From assembly GCA_016177225.1 (NCBI GenBank), contig JACOVQ010000006.1, positions 1-48,262 of the forward strand: DNA of 48,262 nt. Reading direction: 5' to 3'. The notes below the pieces were generated by a model. The model had not been told where the DNA came from. It did not search any database and was given only the letters and a program-made list of their open reading frames with translations. Shown here piece by piece: positions 38,339-46,311 of this stretch; position 1 is the first letter of the stretch; the number at the start of each line of letters is the position of its first letter. A program made the translations under genes and the position numbers. Source of the stretch: Candidatus Zambryskiibacteriota bacterium (GTDB lineage: Bacteria > Patescibacteriota > Minisyncoccia > Phycocordibacterales > Zambryskibacteraceae).

Positions 38339-38674
38339 ATGAATGAGGCAAAAGCAAAACTTAATACTTATAGACAATCTCCGCGCAAAGTACGCTTAAT
38401 TGCCAATTCCGTCAGAGGGAAGAAAGTGGAAGACGCTCTAAATACTCTCGAATTTATTCCTAAGCGTTCGGCACAACCTCTTTTGAAATTGATGGCTTCC
38501 GCTTTGGCCAACGCGAAAGCCCTTTCCATGCCGGTAGGGAATTTGGTCGTGAAAGAAATCAAGGTCGACTCCGGAGCTATCCTTTATCGGCGCCGCCCGC
38601 GCTCTCACGGCATGACAAACCCTATCCGTAAAAGGACTTCTCATATAAGTATTGTTCTAGCTCCCAAAAAATAA
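38339..38674 (+). CDS. rplV: Ribosomal protein uL22
   Basis: 111 residues. The tRQSPRKVRLIANSVRGKKVEDAL start, the LLKLMASALANAKA helix and the C-terminal tunnel hairpin GAILYRRRPRSHGMTNPIRKRTSHISIVL are all present. It starts 5 bp after rpsS. Confidence 0.96.
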   Translation: MNEAKAKLNTYRQSPRKVRLIANSVRGKKVEDALNTLEFIPKRSAQPLLKLMASALANAKALSMPVGNLVVKEIKVDSGAILYRRRPRSHGMTNPIRKRTSHISIVLAPKK

Positions 38675-38675
38675 C

Positions 38676-39335
38676 ATGACACACGTAGTTCACCCGTATT
38701 CACATCGACTCGGCATCTTGAGAGATTGGAAATCCAGATGGTTTTCTCCTAAGGGAACTTATAAGTACGCTTTGCGCGGTGATATTTTAATCAGGAATTA
38801 TTTGGAGAAGAAACTGAAGGGATTCTTCGTCGCCGATATTGAAATTGAGCGAAGCCAGAAGACTTTGCGCGTGATACTTAGCTCTTCAAGGCCGGGACAG
38901 ATTCTAGGTAGGCAAGGTGATGGAGCCGAAATTTTAAGAAGAGAAATAAAAGAACTTCTTTTGAAAAATAAATTGCTTGGAGAAAAGGTTGATTTGAGAC
39001 TCGATATTAAAGAAATAAAAAACGCGGAAGCAAACGCGGCCATCGTATCTCAGATGATAGTGGAAGGTTTTGAGAAAAGATTGCCTGTTCGCAGAGTGGT
39101 CAAACAAATGCTTGAAAAAGTCATGGCTAATCGGGACGTTTTAGGAATTAGAATATCTTATTCAGGAATGATAGGCGGCGGTATGGCTCGTACAGAAGTT
39201 TATAAAAAAGGTCGTGTTCCTCTTCAGACTCTGCGTGCGGATGTGGATTATGCGGCAAACAGAGCAAGGTTGCCGCTCGGAGCAGTGGGAGTGAAAGTAT
39301 GGATATACAAAGGCGACATATTTGATAAAAAATAA
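38676..39335 (+). CDS. rpsC: Ribosomal protein uS3
   Basis: 219 residues. N-terminal HPYSHRLGILRDWKSRWF, a type-2 KH domain with SSRPGQILGRQGDGAE, and the C-terminal SGMIGGGMARTEVYKKGRVPLQTLRADVDYA split near 170-200. It belongs to the mRNA entry site of the small subunit. Confidence 0.97.
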   Translation: MTHVVHPYSHRLGILRDWKSRWFSPKGTYKYALRGDILIRNYLEKKLKGFFVADIEIERSQKTLRVILSSSRPGQILGRQGDGAEILRREIKELLLKNKLLGEKVDLRLDIKEIKNAEANAAIVSQMIVEGFEKRLPVRRVVKQMLEKVMANRDVLGIRISYSGMIGGGMARTEVYKKGRVPLQTLRADVDYAANRARLPLGAVGVKVWIYKGDIFDKK

Positions 39336-39353
39336 TCGATTAATAACATTATC

Positions 39354-39773
39354 ATGTTATATCCAAAAAAAGTTAAGCATAGAAAGTGGCAAACAACGAG
39401 GAGAAATCTGAAACGTGTCGGCGTCGCCACTAGAGGAGTAACGGTAGCTTTCGGTTCTTTCGGTCTCAAAGCGCTCGGTCAAGCTCGCATTCGCTCCAAC
39501 CAGCTTGAGGCGGCGAGAAAAGTACTCTCTCGCTCGATAGGCAAAACCGGCAGGCTTTGGATTCGTGTTTTCCCCGATATGCCTTATACTGCAAAGCCGG
39601 CTGAAGTCAAGCTTGGCAAGGGCAAAGGAGAGCTTCAGGGTTATGTGGCGCCGGTTTTGGCGGGGCGGGTAATATTTGAAGTTGATGGTACTACAGAGCC
39701 TATCGCCCGCGAAGCTCTCAGGAAGGCCGGTACTAAGTTGCCCGTAAAAACTAAAGTGGTCGCTCGACAATAA
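39354..39773 (+). CDS. rplP: Ribosomal protein uL16
   Basis: 139 residues. MLYPKKVKHRKWQ, FGSFGLKALGQARIRSNQLEAARKVLSR split around 36-63, WIRVFPDMPYTAKPAEVKLGKGKGELQGYVAPV near 80-110. All family hallmarks are present. The next gene in most bacteria is rpmC (L29); here a 76-bp inverted-repeat element takes that position. Confidence 0.97.
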   Translation: MLYPKKVKHRKWQTTRRNLKRVGVATRGVTVAFGSFGLKALGQARIRSNQLEAARKVLSRSIGKTGRLWIRVFPDMPYTAKPAEVKLGKGKGELQGYVAPVLAGRVIFEVDGTTEPIAREALRKAGTKLPVKTKVVARQ

Positions 39774-39774
39774 T

Positions 39775-39862
39775 ATGAGTCCTGTTAGAAGTCCACTAGA
39801 TATGAAAAACGTGATTTTAATAACTAGGTGTGTTATAAACATTAACTTCTAACAGGATGAGT
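39775..39862. repeat. 76-bp element with CCTGTTAGAAG inverted ends, flanked by ATGAGT repeats
   Basis: CCTGTTAGAAG (39781-39791) and CTTCTAACAGG (39846-39856) are the same ends as in the tuf leader. ATGAGT stands immediately outside both ends (39775-39780 and 39857-39862), like a 6-bp target duplication; the right copy contains the rpsQ start codon. The interior shows a weaker hairpin around CACTAG/CTAGGTG. Confidence 0.75.
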
Positions 39863-40081
39863 AAAAAAATTCTTGCAGGCACCGTTGTTTCGAATAAAAT
39901 GAAAGACACTATTGTTGTGGCTGTTTCTCACTATGAAAAACATCCAAAATATGAGAAGTACGTCACTCGCCGCAAGAAATACAAAGTTCATGATGCCGGC
40001 AATACGGCAAAAGTCGGTAATAAGGTTCAGATTGAATCAACCCGTCCCATATCTAAGGACAAACATTTTAAATTAATATGA
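39857..40081 (+). CDS. rpsQ: Ribosomal protein uS17
   Basis: 74 residues. KILAGTVVSNKMKDTIVVAVSHYEKHPKYEKYVTRRKKYKVHD split around 4-46 and IESTRPISKDKHFKL are typical. The start codon touches the inverted-repeat element, so no separate ribosome site exists. It overlaps rplN by 4 bp. Confidence 0.96.
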   Translation: MSKKILAGTVVSNKMKDTIVVAVSHYEKHPKYEKYVTRRKKYKVHDAGNTAKVGNKVQIESTRPISKDKHFKLI

Positions 40082-40449
40082 TTCAACCGCGTTCCATAAT
40101 TCAAATAGCAGACAATTCAGGTGCCAAGCTTGGCAGAGTGTTTAAAGTGCTTGGAAGTTCCAAAAAGAGGTACGCTTCGATTGGAGAGATTGTAGTGTTG
40201 TCGGTGCAAAAGGCCGAACCAAGAAAACAGGTTAAGAAAAAGGACATCCTTTATGGTTTGGTAGTTCGGCAAAAGGCGCCGTATCGCCGCAAAGATGGCA
40301 CATACGTGCGCTTCGATGAAAATGCCGTGGTTATTTTAGACACGACCAAAAAAGAGCCTCTAGCCGGACGCATCTTCGGCCCTGTGCCGCGAGAAATTGG
40401 CGAAAAAGGCTTCCAAACTATCATTTCGCGCGCGCCCGAGGTAGTTTAA
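40078..40449 (+). CDS. rplN: Ribosomal protein uL14
   Basis: 123 residues, normal size. MIQPRSIIQIADNSGAKLGRVFKVLG opens the protein; the signature VVRQKAPYRRKDGTYVRFDENAVVIL and RIFGPVPREI follow. It forms an intersubunit bridge. Confidence 0.97.
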   Translation: MIQPRSIIQIADNSGAKLGRVFKVLGSSKKRYASIGEIVVLSVQKAEPRKQVKKKDILYGLVVRQKAPYRRKDGTYVRFDENAVVILDTTKKEPLAGRIFGPVPREIGEKGFQTIISRAPEVV

Positions 40450-40458
40450 TTTACAAAT

Positions 40459-40683
40459 ATGAAAGTTAAAAAAGGAGACGATGTAATAGTTTTGGCAGGT
40501 CAGGATAAAGGCAAGACCGGCAAGATTTTGCGCGCCTTTCCCAAGCTCGATAGGGTGCTAGTCGAAGGAGTCAATGTCAAAAAAGTTCATCAGCGCGCCA
40601 AGAAATCCGGCGGCAAAGGCTCTATAGTGGAAAAGAGTTTTCCTATCCACGTTTCTAATGTAAAAATCCATGGAAAGTCTTAA
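40459..40683 (+). CDS. rplX: Ribosomal protein uL24, short
   Basis: 74 residues against about 103. The KOW motif [33 protein letters not shown] is complete, but the C-terminal part after [14 protein letters not shown] is missing. It overlaps rplE by 14 bp, so the truncation is native to the gene order. Confidence 0.94.
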   Translation: MKVKKGDDVIVLAGQDKGKTGKILRAFPKLDRVLVEGVNVKKVHQRAKKSGGKGSIVEKSFPIHVSNVKIHGKS

Positions 40684-41182
40684 AGAAAAATCAAAAAAAC
40701 TCGAAGGCTACAAAAATCCCATGCAAGCGCCGCGAATTATAAAAGTCGTTATTTCAAGTGGCGTCGGCTCGTTTAAAGACAAAAATAAATTTAAAATTGT
40801 GGAAGACAGGCTCGCCCGCATTACCGGCCAGAAGGCTTCTCCGCGAGGAGCAAAAGTTTCCATCGCTAACTTTAAATCTCGCGAGGGTGATGTTGTTGGT
40901 TACCAAGTAACCTTGAGAGGCAAGCGCATGAACGACTTTTTGGAGAAATTAATTCATATCGCGCTTCCGCGTACTAAAGACTTCCGCGGCATTTCTCCCA
41001 ATGCAGCCGATGAGATGGGGAACTACACTTTGGGCATCAAAGAACACACTATTTTCCCCGAAACCGCCGATGAGGAATTGAAAGACGTCTTCGGCCTTGC
41101 CATCACTATTGTCACCACCGCCAAATCTAAAGACGAAGTCCTGAAGCTCCTAACTCACCTCGGCTTTCCGCTTAAGAAGTAA
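40670..41182 (+). CDS. rplE: Ribosomal protein uL5
   Basis: 170 residues. [51 protein letters not shown] near 50-85, [16 protein letters not shown] and the C-terminal [23 protein letters not shown] match the family. It binds 5S rRNA. Confidence 0.97.
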   Translation: MESLKEKSKKLEGYKNPMQAPRIIKVVISSGVGSFKDKNKFKIVEDRLARITGQKASPRGAKVSIANFKSREGDVVGYQVTLRGKRMNDFLEKLIHIALPRTKDFRGISPNAADEMGNYTLGIKEHTIFPETADEELKDVFGLAITIVTTAKSKDEVLKLLTHLGFPLKK

Positions 41183-41184
41183 GT

Positions 41185-41385
41185 ATGGAACAGGAAACTT
41201 TTTGGACATTAGTTCGAGATGTTGCTCACTGGGAATTCGAAATATTTCTCATCATAATTTTCGATGTTATTATCGGCATACTGATTTGGCCTAGAATAAG
41301 AAAACTATTCAAGCATCATGAGGAAGATGACCACAAACTCGCCGAACTGGAAGAAAGGGTTAATAAGCTAGAAAGAGGAAAATAA
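41185..41385 (+). CDS. Small membrane protein with coiled-coil tail, within the spc cluster
   Basis: 66 residues, no recognised family. An amphipathic start (MEQETFWTLVRDVAHWE), one transmembrane helix (IFLIIIFDVIIGILIW), then a short cytoplasmic tail HHEEDDHKLAELEERVNKLERGK likely to form a coiled coil. It lies 2 bp after rplE and before rpsN, inside an otherwise ribosomal operon, and is followed by a terminator-like hairpin. Confidence 0.7.
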   Translation: MEQETFWTLVRDVAHWEFEIFLIIIFDVIIGILIWPRIRKLFKHHEEDDHKLAELEERVNKLERGK

Positions 41386-41423
41386 GGCTTGAATAGGCTT
41401 ATTCTTTATGTTAAGCTCATTTC

Positions 41424-41442
41424 ACGGCTTAAAGCCGTTTTT
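41424..41442 (+). terminator. Terminator-like hairpin directly before rpsN
   Basis: ACGGCT (41424-41429), loop TAA, AGCCGT (41433-41438), then TTTT. It ends 2 bp before ATG 41445, so it could end or attenuate transcription within the operon. Confidence 0.6.
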
Positions 41443-41444
41443 AA

Positions 41445-41630
41445 ATGGCGAAAACTTCTGTTATAGCTAGGTCAAAAAAGAAGCCTAAATTTTTGGTTAG
41501 GGCGGTTAATCGCTGTTTTAGATGCGGCAGGAAGCGAGGATACATGAGAGACTTCGACCTCTGCAGGATTTGCTTTAGAGAATTAGCGAATGAAGGAAAA
41601 ATCCCGGGCATAAAAAAATCTTCTTGGTAG
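41445..41630 (+). CDS. rpsN: Ribosomal protein uS14, zinc-binding type
   Basis: 61 residues, the short type-Z form. The zinc ribbon is Cys24-x2-Cys27 and Cys40-x2-Cys43 ([22 protein letters not shown] split over 23-43), with the usual C-terminal IPGIKKSSW. No ribosome site precedes it; a hairpin with a T-run sits 2 bp upstream. Confidence 0.96.
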   Translation: MAKTSVIARSKKKPKFLVRAVNRCFRCGRKRGYMRDFDLCRICFRELANEGKIPGIKKSSW

Positions 41631-41631
41631 G

Positions 41632-42018
41632 ATGGATACTATCTCAAACATGATTATTGCGATGAAAAATGCGGGCAATGCCGGCCACGAATCTCTGACC
41701 GTACCTTATTCTAAGCTAAAAGAGTCTATAGCCAATGTTTTGAAAAAAGAAGACTTTATTAAAAATTTTAAGGAAAAGAGCGAGAAAGGCAGAAAAGTTT
41801 TAAATATCGAACTGTTCTTGGAAAATCGCATTCCGAAAATCAAAGGAGTAAAAAGAATTTCAAAACCTTCCAAAAGAATTTATCGAAAAGCTTCCAAGAT
41901 TCGTCCGGTAAAATCCGGCTATGGTGCTCTCATTATCTCTACTCCAGCGGGGGTAATGAGCGGACGAGATGCAAGAAAAGCCAAACTCGGCGGCGAAGCA
42001 TTGTTTTCAATCTGGTAA
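41632..42018 (+). CDS. rpsH: Ribosomal protein uS8
   Basis: 128 residues. MDTISNMIIAMKNAGNAGH and the C-terminal GYGALIISTPAGVMSGRDARKAKLGGEAL split around 102-125 match the family; the latter is the 16S rRNA-binding part. It starts 1 bp after rpsN. Confidence 0.96.
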   Translation: MDTISNMIIAMKNAGNAGHESLTVPYSKLKESIANVLKKEDFIKNFKEKSEKGRKVLNIELFLENRIPKIKGVKRISKPSKRIYRKASKIRPVKSGYGALIISTPAGVMSGRDARKAKLGGEALFSIW

Positions 42019-42023
42019 TTTAT

Positions 42024-42557
42024 ATGTCTAGAATTGGTAAAAAATTAATCACGCTTCCTGAAAAGACTGAACTTACCGTTGCGGATAATTTAGTTTCCGT
42101 TAAGGGTCCGTTGGGAGAGTTAAAAAGACAAATCCACTCTCTTATCGAGGTTAAGATTAACGGCAATGAGGTAACTCTTGTCCCAAAAAAAGACACTCCA
42201 GAATCAAGCGCTTTATGGGGCACTTCCGCCGCCCATATTACCAATATGATAAAGGGCGTGAACACCGCTTTTGAAAAGAAATTAATTCTTGAAGGTATCG
42301 GATACAAATCGGAAGTTTCCGGCACAAGTATCAAATTTGCTCTGGGCTTCTCCCACCCGGTGGTAATAGAGATTCCGGCTGGTCTGAAAGTAATCGCGGA
42401 AAAAAATGTTATAACTATCTCCGGTCCTGATAAAGAATTGGTAGGACTTTTCTCGGCTAAGCTTCGCGCCCTTAAAAAGCCCGAACCGTATAAAGGCAAA
42501 GGCATGCGCTATAGCGACGAAGTTATCAGGCGTAAGCAGGGCAAAAAGTCAGTGTAA
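42024..42557 (+). CDS. rplF: Ribosomal protein uL6
   Basis: 177 residues. [28 protein letters not shown], the [12 protein letters not shown] turn and the C-terminal [24 protein letters not shown] are diagnostic. Normal length. It follows rpsH by 5 bp. Confidence 0.97.
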   Translation: MSRIGKKLITLPEKTELTVADNLVSVKGPLGELKRQIHSLIEVKINGNEVTLVPKKDTPESSALWGTSAAHITNMIKGVNTAFEKKLILEGIGYKSEVSGTSIKFALGFSHPVVIEIPAGLKVIAEKNVITISGPDKELVGLFSAKLRALKKPEPYKGKGMRYSDEVIRRKQGKKSV

Positions 42558-42579
42558 ACGGAATCACGAATCAAGAATC

Positions 42580-42903
42580 ATGAATCAAGTAAACTCAAAA
42601 ATTCAACAGAGGAACAGAAGACGAAAGAGAATCCGCGCCAAAATTTCCGGCACTTCAGAGCGCCCGCGCCTTTCTGTGTTTAAATCCAATACCGCCATTT
42701 ATGCTCAACTTATCGATGACGCATCCGAAAAGACTCTCGTTTCAAGCAAAGGTACTAACGCCTCAAAGGTTGGAGAAAGTCTGGCTAAATCCGCTTTAGC
42801 TAAGAAAATAACCTCAGTAGTATTCGACCGAGGCGGATACATTTATACCGGCAAAGTGGCGAGTCTTGCCGAATCAGCTCGCAAGTTCGGCTTAAAATTC
42901 TAA
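42580..42903 (+). CDS. rplR: Ribosomal protein uL18
   Basis: 107 residues. [39 protein letters not shown] is near the start and [28 protein letters not shown] at the end. It binds 5S rRNA together with L5. Confidence 0.96.
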   Translation: MNQVNSKIQQRNRRRKRIRAKISGTSERPRLSVFKSNTAIYAQLIDDASEKTLVSSKGTNASKVGESLAKSALAKKITSVVFDRGGYIYTGKVASLAESARKFGLKF

Positions 42904-42907
42904 GTTT

Positions 42908-43453
42908 ATGAATGAAACTCAGGTAAAAACAACTAAGACTGATAAGAGCAAAGGACGCGGCCGCCGTCCTTCGAGAAGGGAGTCTCGAGTCAAGCCAGAA
43001 TTTGACCAGAAAATTGTGAGCTTAAGAAGAGTCACTCGCGTTATGGCCGGAGGCAGGCGCTTTAACTTCGCGGTATGCCTCGTGGCGGGCAATAAGAAGG
43101 GCATGGTCGGAGTAGGCCAAGGCAAAGCCGCAGATACCTCGCTTGCCATAGAAAAAGCTTTCCGAGATGCCAAGAAGAATATGATTACAGTAAATGTTAC
43201 CAGGGATATGTCTATTCCTCATGATGTACAGGCGAAGTATGCCGCTTCGATTGTAAAAATTATGCCGGCTCCCGGCAAAGGTATTCTGGCCGGCAGTTCC
43301 GTTCGCACGGTCTTTGAACTGGCTGGGTTAAAAGGCGTGGGAGCGAAGCTTTTTTCTCGAAGCAAGAATCAAATCAATAATGCTTACGCCGCCATCAAAG
43401 CTCTAAGAGTGTTGGAATCTACTAAGATTCGTGACATTCGATCTAATTCGTAA
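42908..43453 (+). CDS. rpsE: Ribosomal protein uS5
   Basis: 181 residues. A basic N-terminal extension precedes the core VVTRVMAGGRRFNF-type motif (here RRVTRVMAGGRRFNFAVCLV), GNKKGMVGVGQGKA and ASIVKIMPAPGKGILAG, ending with GAKLFSRSKNQINNAYAAIKAL. rplO follows directly; rpmD (L30) is absent. Confidence 0.96.
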   Translation: MNETQVKTTKTDKSKGRGRRPSRRESRVKPEFDQKIVSLRRVTRVMAGGRRFNFAVCLVAGNKKGMVGVGQGKAADTSLAIEKAFRDAKKNMITVNVTRDMSIPHDVQAKYAASIVKIMPAPGKGILAGSSVRTVFELAGLKGVGAKLFSRSKNQINNAYAAIKALRVLESTKIRDIRSNS

Positions 43454-43462
43454 AATTCGCAT

Positions 43463-43726
43463 ATGCAGTTCCATAATTTAGTCAGGAAGATAAAAAATAA
43501 AAAACCGAAACAAGTTGGACGTGGCGGCACTCGCGGCAAAACTTCCGGTCGCGGCACCAAAGGGCAGAATGCCCGTGCCGGCAGAAAGAAACGGCCGGAA
43601 ATGCGCGATATAATTAAGCGAGTGCCAAAGTTGCGCGGTCGCGGCACCTCCTCTCTGAAATCTCTCCAAAAGAAACTTTCCGGTCAGGCTCTTAAAAAAC
43701 ATTTGGCGAAGAAAAAGAATGCCTAA
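43463..43726 (+). CDS. rplO: Ribosomal protein uL15, N-terminal part only
   Basis: 87 residues against about 145. The N-terminal RNA-threading region is clear (RGGTRGKTSGRGTKGQNARAGRKKRPEMRD split around 20-50). The C-terminal globular L15 domain is missing; instead a basic tail ends in KKHLAKKKNA. secY overlaps the stop by 8 bp and no leftover L15 frame is visible, so the short form appears stable. Confidence 0.92.
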   Translation: MQFHNLVRKIKNKKPKQVGRGGTRGKTSGRGTKGQNARAGRKKRPEMRDIIKRVPKLRGRGTSSLKSLQKKLSGQALKKHLAKKKNA

Positions 43727-44987
43727 ATTTGTAGAAAAAATCAGACTCATTTTCGCGGACAAAGACCTTCGAAAGAGGATACTTTTCGTCCTCGGCGTAC
43801 TTGCTATTACCCGCATACTTGCGGTTATTCCTATCCCGGGCATTGACCCGTCTAGGCTTCAGAGTCTTTTTGCATCAAGCGAATTTTTAAATCTTTTAAA
43901 TCTTTTCTCCGGCGGAGGCTTGCAGAACCTTTCTATCGTAATGCTTGGCGTTGGTCCGTACATCACCGCTTCCATTATTATGCAACTGCTCACGGTAATG
44001 GTTCCGAAACTCAAGGCCATGTATCAAGAGGAAGGAGAGGCTGGCAGGCGCCGTTTTGCCGAATACTCGCGTCTTTTGACCGTACCGCTCGCGGTATTTC
44101 AGGGATACGCCTTTATCAAACTTCTGCAGAGCCAAAATGTTTTGCCTCCGCTTCCGTTACCCACTTTTGCCGTAGATATTCTTATAGTGGTCGCGGGCTC
44201 GATGCTTCTTGTCTGGCTGGGAGAACTTATCACGGAGTTTGGCATAGGCAACGGAGTCTCACTCATCATTTTTGCCGGCATTGTCTCGGGACTGCCGGCT
44301 TCTACCAGCCAGCTTGCCTTTACTTTCGAGCCTGCGCAGTTGCCTATATATGTTGTGGGACTTGCGGTGGCATTGCTTGTCATCTTTGGGGTAGTGGTAA
44401 TTACCGAAGCCGAGAGGCCGATACCGGTAACTTATGCCAAGCAAGCGAGAGGTGCGGCTTTCTCCGGAGTCTCCACATATCTTCCTTTGAGAGTAAATCA
44501 AGCGGGAGTAATACCGATCATTTTCGCTCTTTCTCTGCTTCTATTCCCGCAAATGATTTTTAGATTCCTTGCCAATTCCACTATAGCTTCAATCGCGGCT
44601 TTTTCAAAGTATGCGCTTAATCTTTTAGCCAATCAATGGCTATACGCCTCAATTTATTTTGTGCTGGTGGCGCTCTTTACTTATTTCTACACGGCCGTTA
44701 CTTTCGACCCTGATTCCGTCGCCACTAATTTGCAGAAATCCGGTGCCTTTGTTCCCGGCGTGCGTCCAGGCACCGCTACCGCCGACTACCTTTCTCGCGT
44801 GCTTGTGCGCTTAACTCTGGTAGGAGCTCTCTTTTTAAGCATCATTGCCGTTCTGCCGCTTGTTCTGCGCGCTCTGACCGGCGTTCAAGCTTTGGCTATC
44901 GGAGGCACCGCGCTTCTCATTGTGGTATCAGTGGTAATCGAGCTGGTAAAAAAGATTGACGCGCAAGTCTCGGCGCGCGAATATTAA
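43719..44987 (+). CDS. secY: Preprotein translocase subunit SecY
   Basis: Channel of the Sec translocon, 422 residues with ten membrane helices. Hallmarks: IPIPGID near the start, MLGVGPYITASIIMQLL, GEAGRRRFAEYSRLLTVPLA near 105, LITEFGIGNGVSLIIFAGI, the cytoplasmic loop ITEAERPIPVTYAKQARG, LPLRVNQAGVIPIIFA and LQKSGAFVPGVRPG. It would export the signal-peptide proteins in this window. It overlaps rplO and precedes adk by 3 bp. Confidence 0.97.
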   Translation: MPKFVEKIRLIFADKDLRKRILFVLGVLAITRILAVIPIPGIDPSRLQSLFASSEFLNLLNLFSGGGLQNLSIVMLGVGPYITASIIMQLLTVMVPKLKAMYQEEGEAGRRRFAEYSRLLTVPLAVFQGYAFIKLLQSQNVLPPLPLPTFAVDILIVVAGSMLLVWLGELITEFGIGNGVSLIIFAGIVSGLPASTSQLAFTFEPAQLPIYVVGLAVALLVIFGVVVITEAERPIPVTYAKQARGAAFSGVSTYLPLRVNQAGVIPIIFALSLLLFPQMIFRFLANSTIASIAAFSKYALNLLANQWLYASIYFVLVALFTYFYTAVTFDPDSVATNLQKSGAFVPGVRPGTATADYLSRVLVRLTLVGALFLSIIAVLPLVLRALTGVQALAIGGTALLIVVSVVIELVKKIDAQVSAREY

Positions 44988-44990
44988 GAA

Positions 44991-45551
44991 ATGGTAAATA
45001 CTTTTGTATTTATGGGCAGGCCCGGGTCGGGGAAAGGAGTCCAGACCGAGATATTGGCAGCAAAACTTGGCTCTAAAGTTTTTTCTACGGGAAAACGCTT
45101 ACGCGATATTGCTAAAGAAGACTCAGTCCTTGGTCGCAAAGTAGGAAAAATTCTTGATTCCGGAGATTTGGTCCCGTCATGGCTTGCCTCTTTCCTTTTT
45201 GGCGAAGTTTTTTTATCGCTTAATAATAAAGAAGTAATAATTTTTGATGGCATTGGACGGCAAGAATCAGAAGCTAAACTTTTTGCTGAGATTTGCGATT
45301 GGTTAGGACGCGATTTTCAAGTCATCAATCTTGATGTTTCTGAAAAAACCGTTACTGGAAGAATCAATAAACGCCATGTTGTAGAAGACCGCACGGATGA
45401 TGATAATATTCAAGATCGATTTACTAAATACAACACCCAAACAATGCCGGCCCTAAACTTCTTCCGCTCCATCGGGAAAGTTATCGATATCGACGGCGAG
45501 CCATTGCCCGATATAGTGGCGGCCGAAATTCAAGAAAAACTTCGTGGTTAA
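44991..45551 (+). CDS. adk: Adenylate kinase, short form
   Basis: Balances AMP, ADP and ATP. 186 residues. P-loop GRPGSGKG (about 9-16), AMP-binding VFSTGKRLRDIAKED with Lys in place of the usual Asp, FDGIGRQESEA in place of DGFPRxxxQA, and the LID arginines in VVEDRTDDDNIQDRF. The zinc LID is absent. The position after secY is the conserved one. Confidence 0.92.
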   Translation: MVNTFVFMGRPGSGKGVQTEILAAKLGSKVFSTGKRLRDIAKEDSVLGRKVGKILDSGDLVPSWLASFLFGEVFLSLNNKEVIIFDGIGRQESEAKLFAEICDWLGRDFQVINLDVSEKTVTGRINKRHVVEDRTDDDNIQDRFTKYNTQTMPALNFFRSIGKVIDIDGEPLPDIVAAEIQEKLRG

Positions 45552-46311
45552 GCTCAAGACAGAAAAAGAAATTGAAATTATGAAAGAAGGCGGGCAAAGG
45601 CACGCTGAAATTTTACGCGAACTTGCCACACTTTGTAAGCCGGGAGTCTCAACTCTGGTCGTTGAAGAAGAATCTTTAAGAATGATTAAAGAGAATGGCG
45701 GTAAGCCAGCCTTTCTAGGTTATAAGCCCATGGGAGCCGATAGGCCTTTCCCTGCATCCATTTGCATATCAATCAACGATGAAATAGTGCATGGTATTCC
45801 TAACGAAACGGCGCGTATTCTAAGGGAAGGAGATATAGTCGGCCTCGACCTCGGTATTACTCGTGAAGGTCTCATAACAGATGCGGCTATTACCGTGCCT
45901 GTCGGCACGGTAGATGATGAATCACAGAGGCTTATTGATGTGACGAGAGACGCTCTTATGGCGGGCATTGAGGCGGCCAAGCCGGGCAATACTATCGGCG
46001 ACATAGGTGCCGCCATTAATGCTGTGATAGGACCGACAGGATTTAAACTGGCGGAAGATTTGGTGGGACATGGCGTGGGATACAAAGTACATGAAGACCC
46101 GTATGTGCCGAATGTCGGCATTGCAGGGACGGGAGAGAAAATCGTGCCGGGTATGGTGCTTGCGCTTGAACCGATGGTCAATGCCGGCACTTCTAAAATT
46201 AAAATAATGGACGACGGCTATACCATTAAAACCCGCGACGGCTCCCGTAGCGCCCACTTCGAACACACCATTGCCATTACCGAAAAAGGAAATATAATAT
46301 TAACCTCATGA
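45544..46311 (+). CDS. map: Methionine aminopeptidase, type I
   Basis: Removes initiator Met from nascent proteins. 255 residues. The metal ligands are all visible: Asp in VGLDLGI, Asp in ITDAAITV, His in GHGVGYKVHEDP, Glu in ALEPMV and Glu in HFEHTIAI. The start is GTG 45544, overlapping adk by 8 bp. It lacks the N-terminal zinc finger of longer forms. Confidence 0.96.
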   Translation: MVKLKTEKEIEIMKEGGQRHAEILRELATLCKPGVSTLVVEEESLRMIKENGGKPAFLGYKPMGADRPFPASICISINDEIVHGIPNETARILREGDIVGLDLGITREGLITDAAITVPVGTVDDESQRLIDVTRDALMAGIEAAKPGNTIGDIGAAINAVIGPTGFKLAEDLVGHGVGYKVHEDPYVPNVGIAGTGEKIVPGMVLALEPMVNAGTSKIKIMDDGYTIKTRDGSRSAHFEHTIAITEKGNIILTS

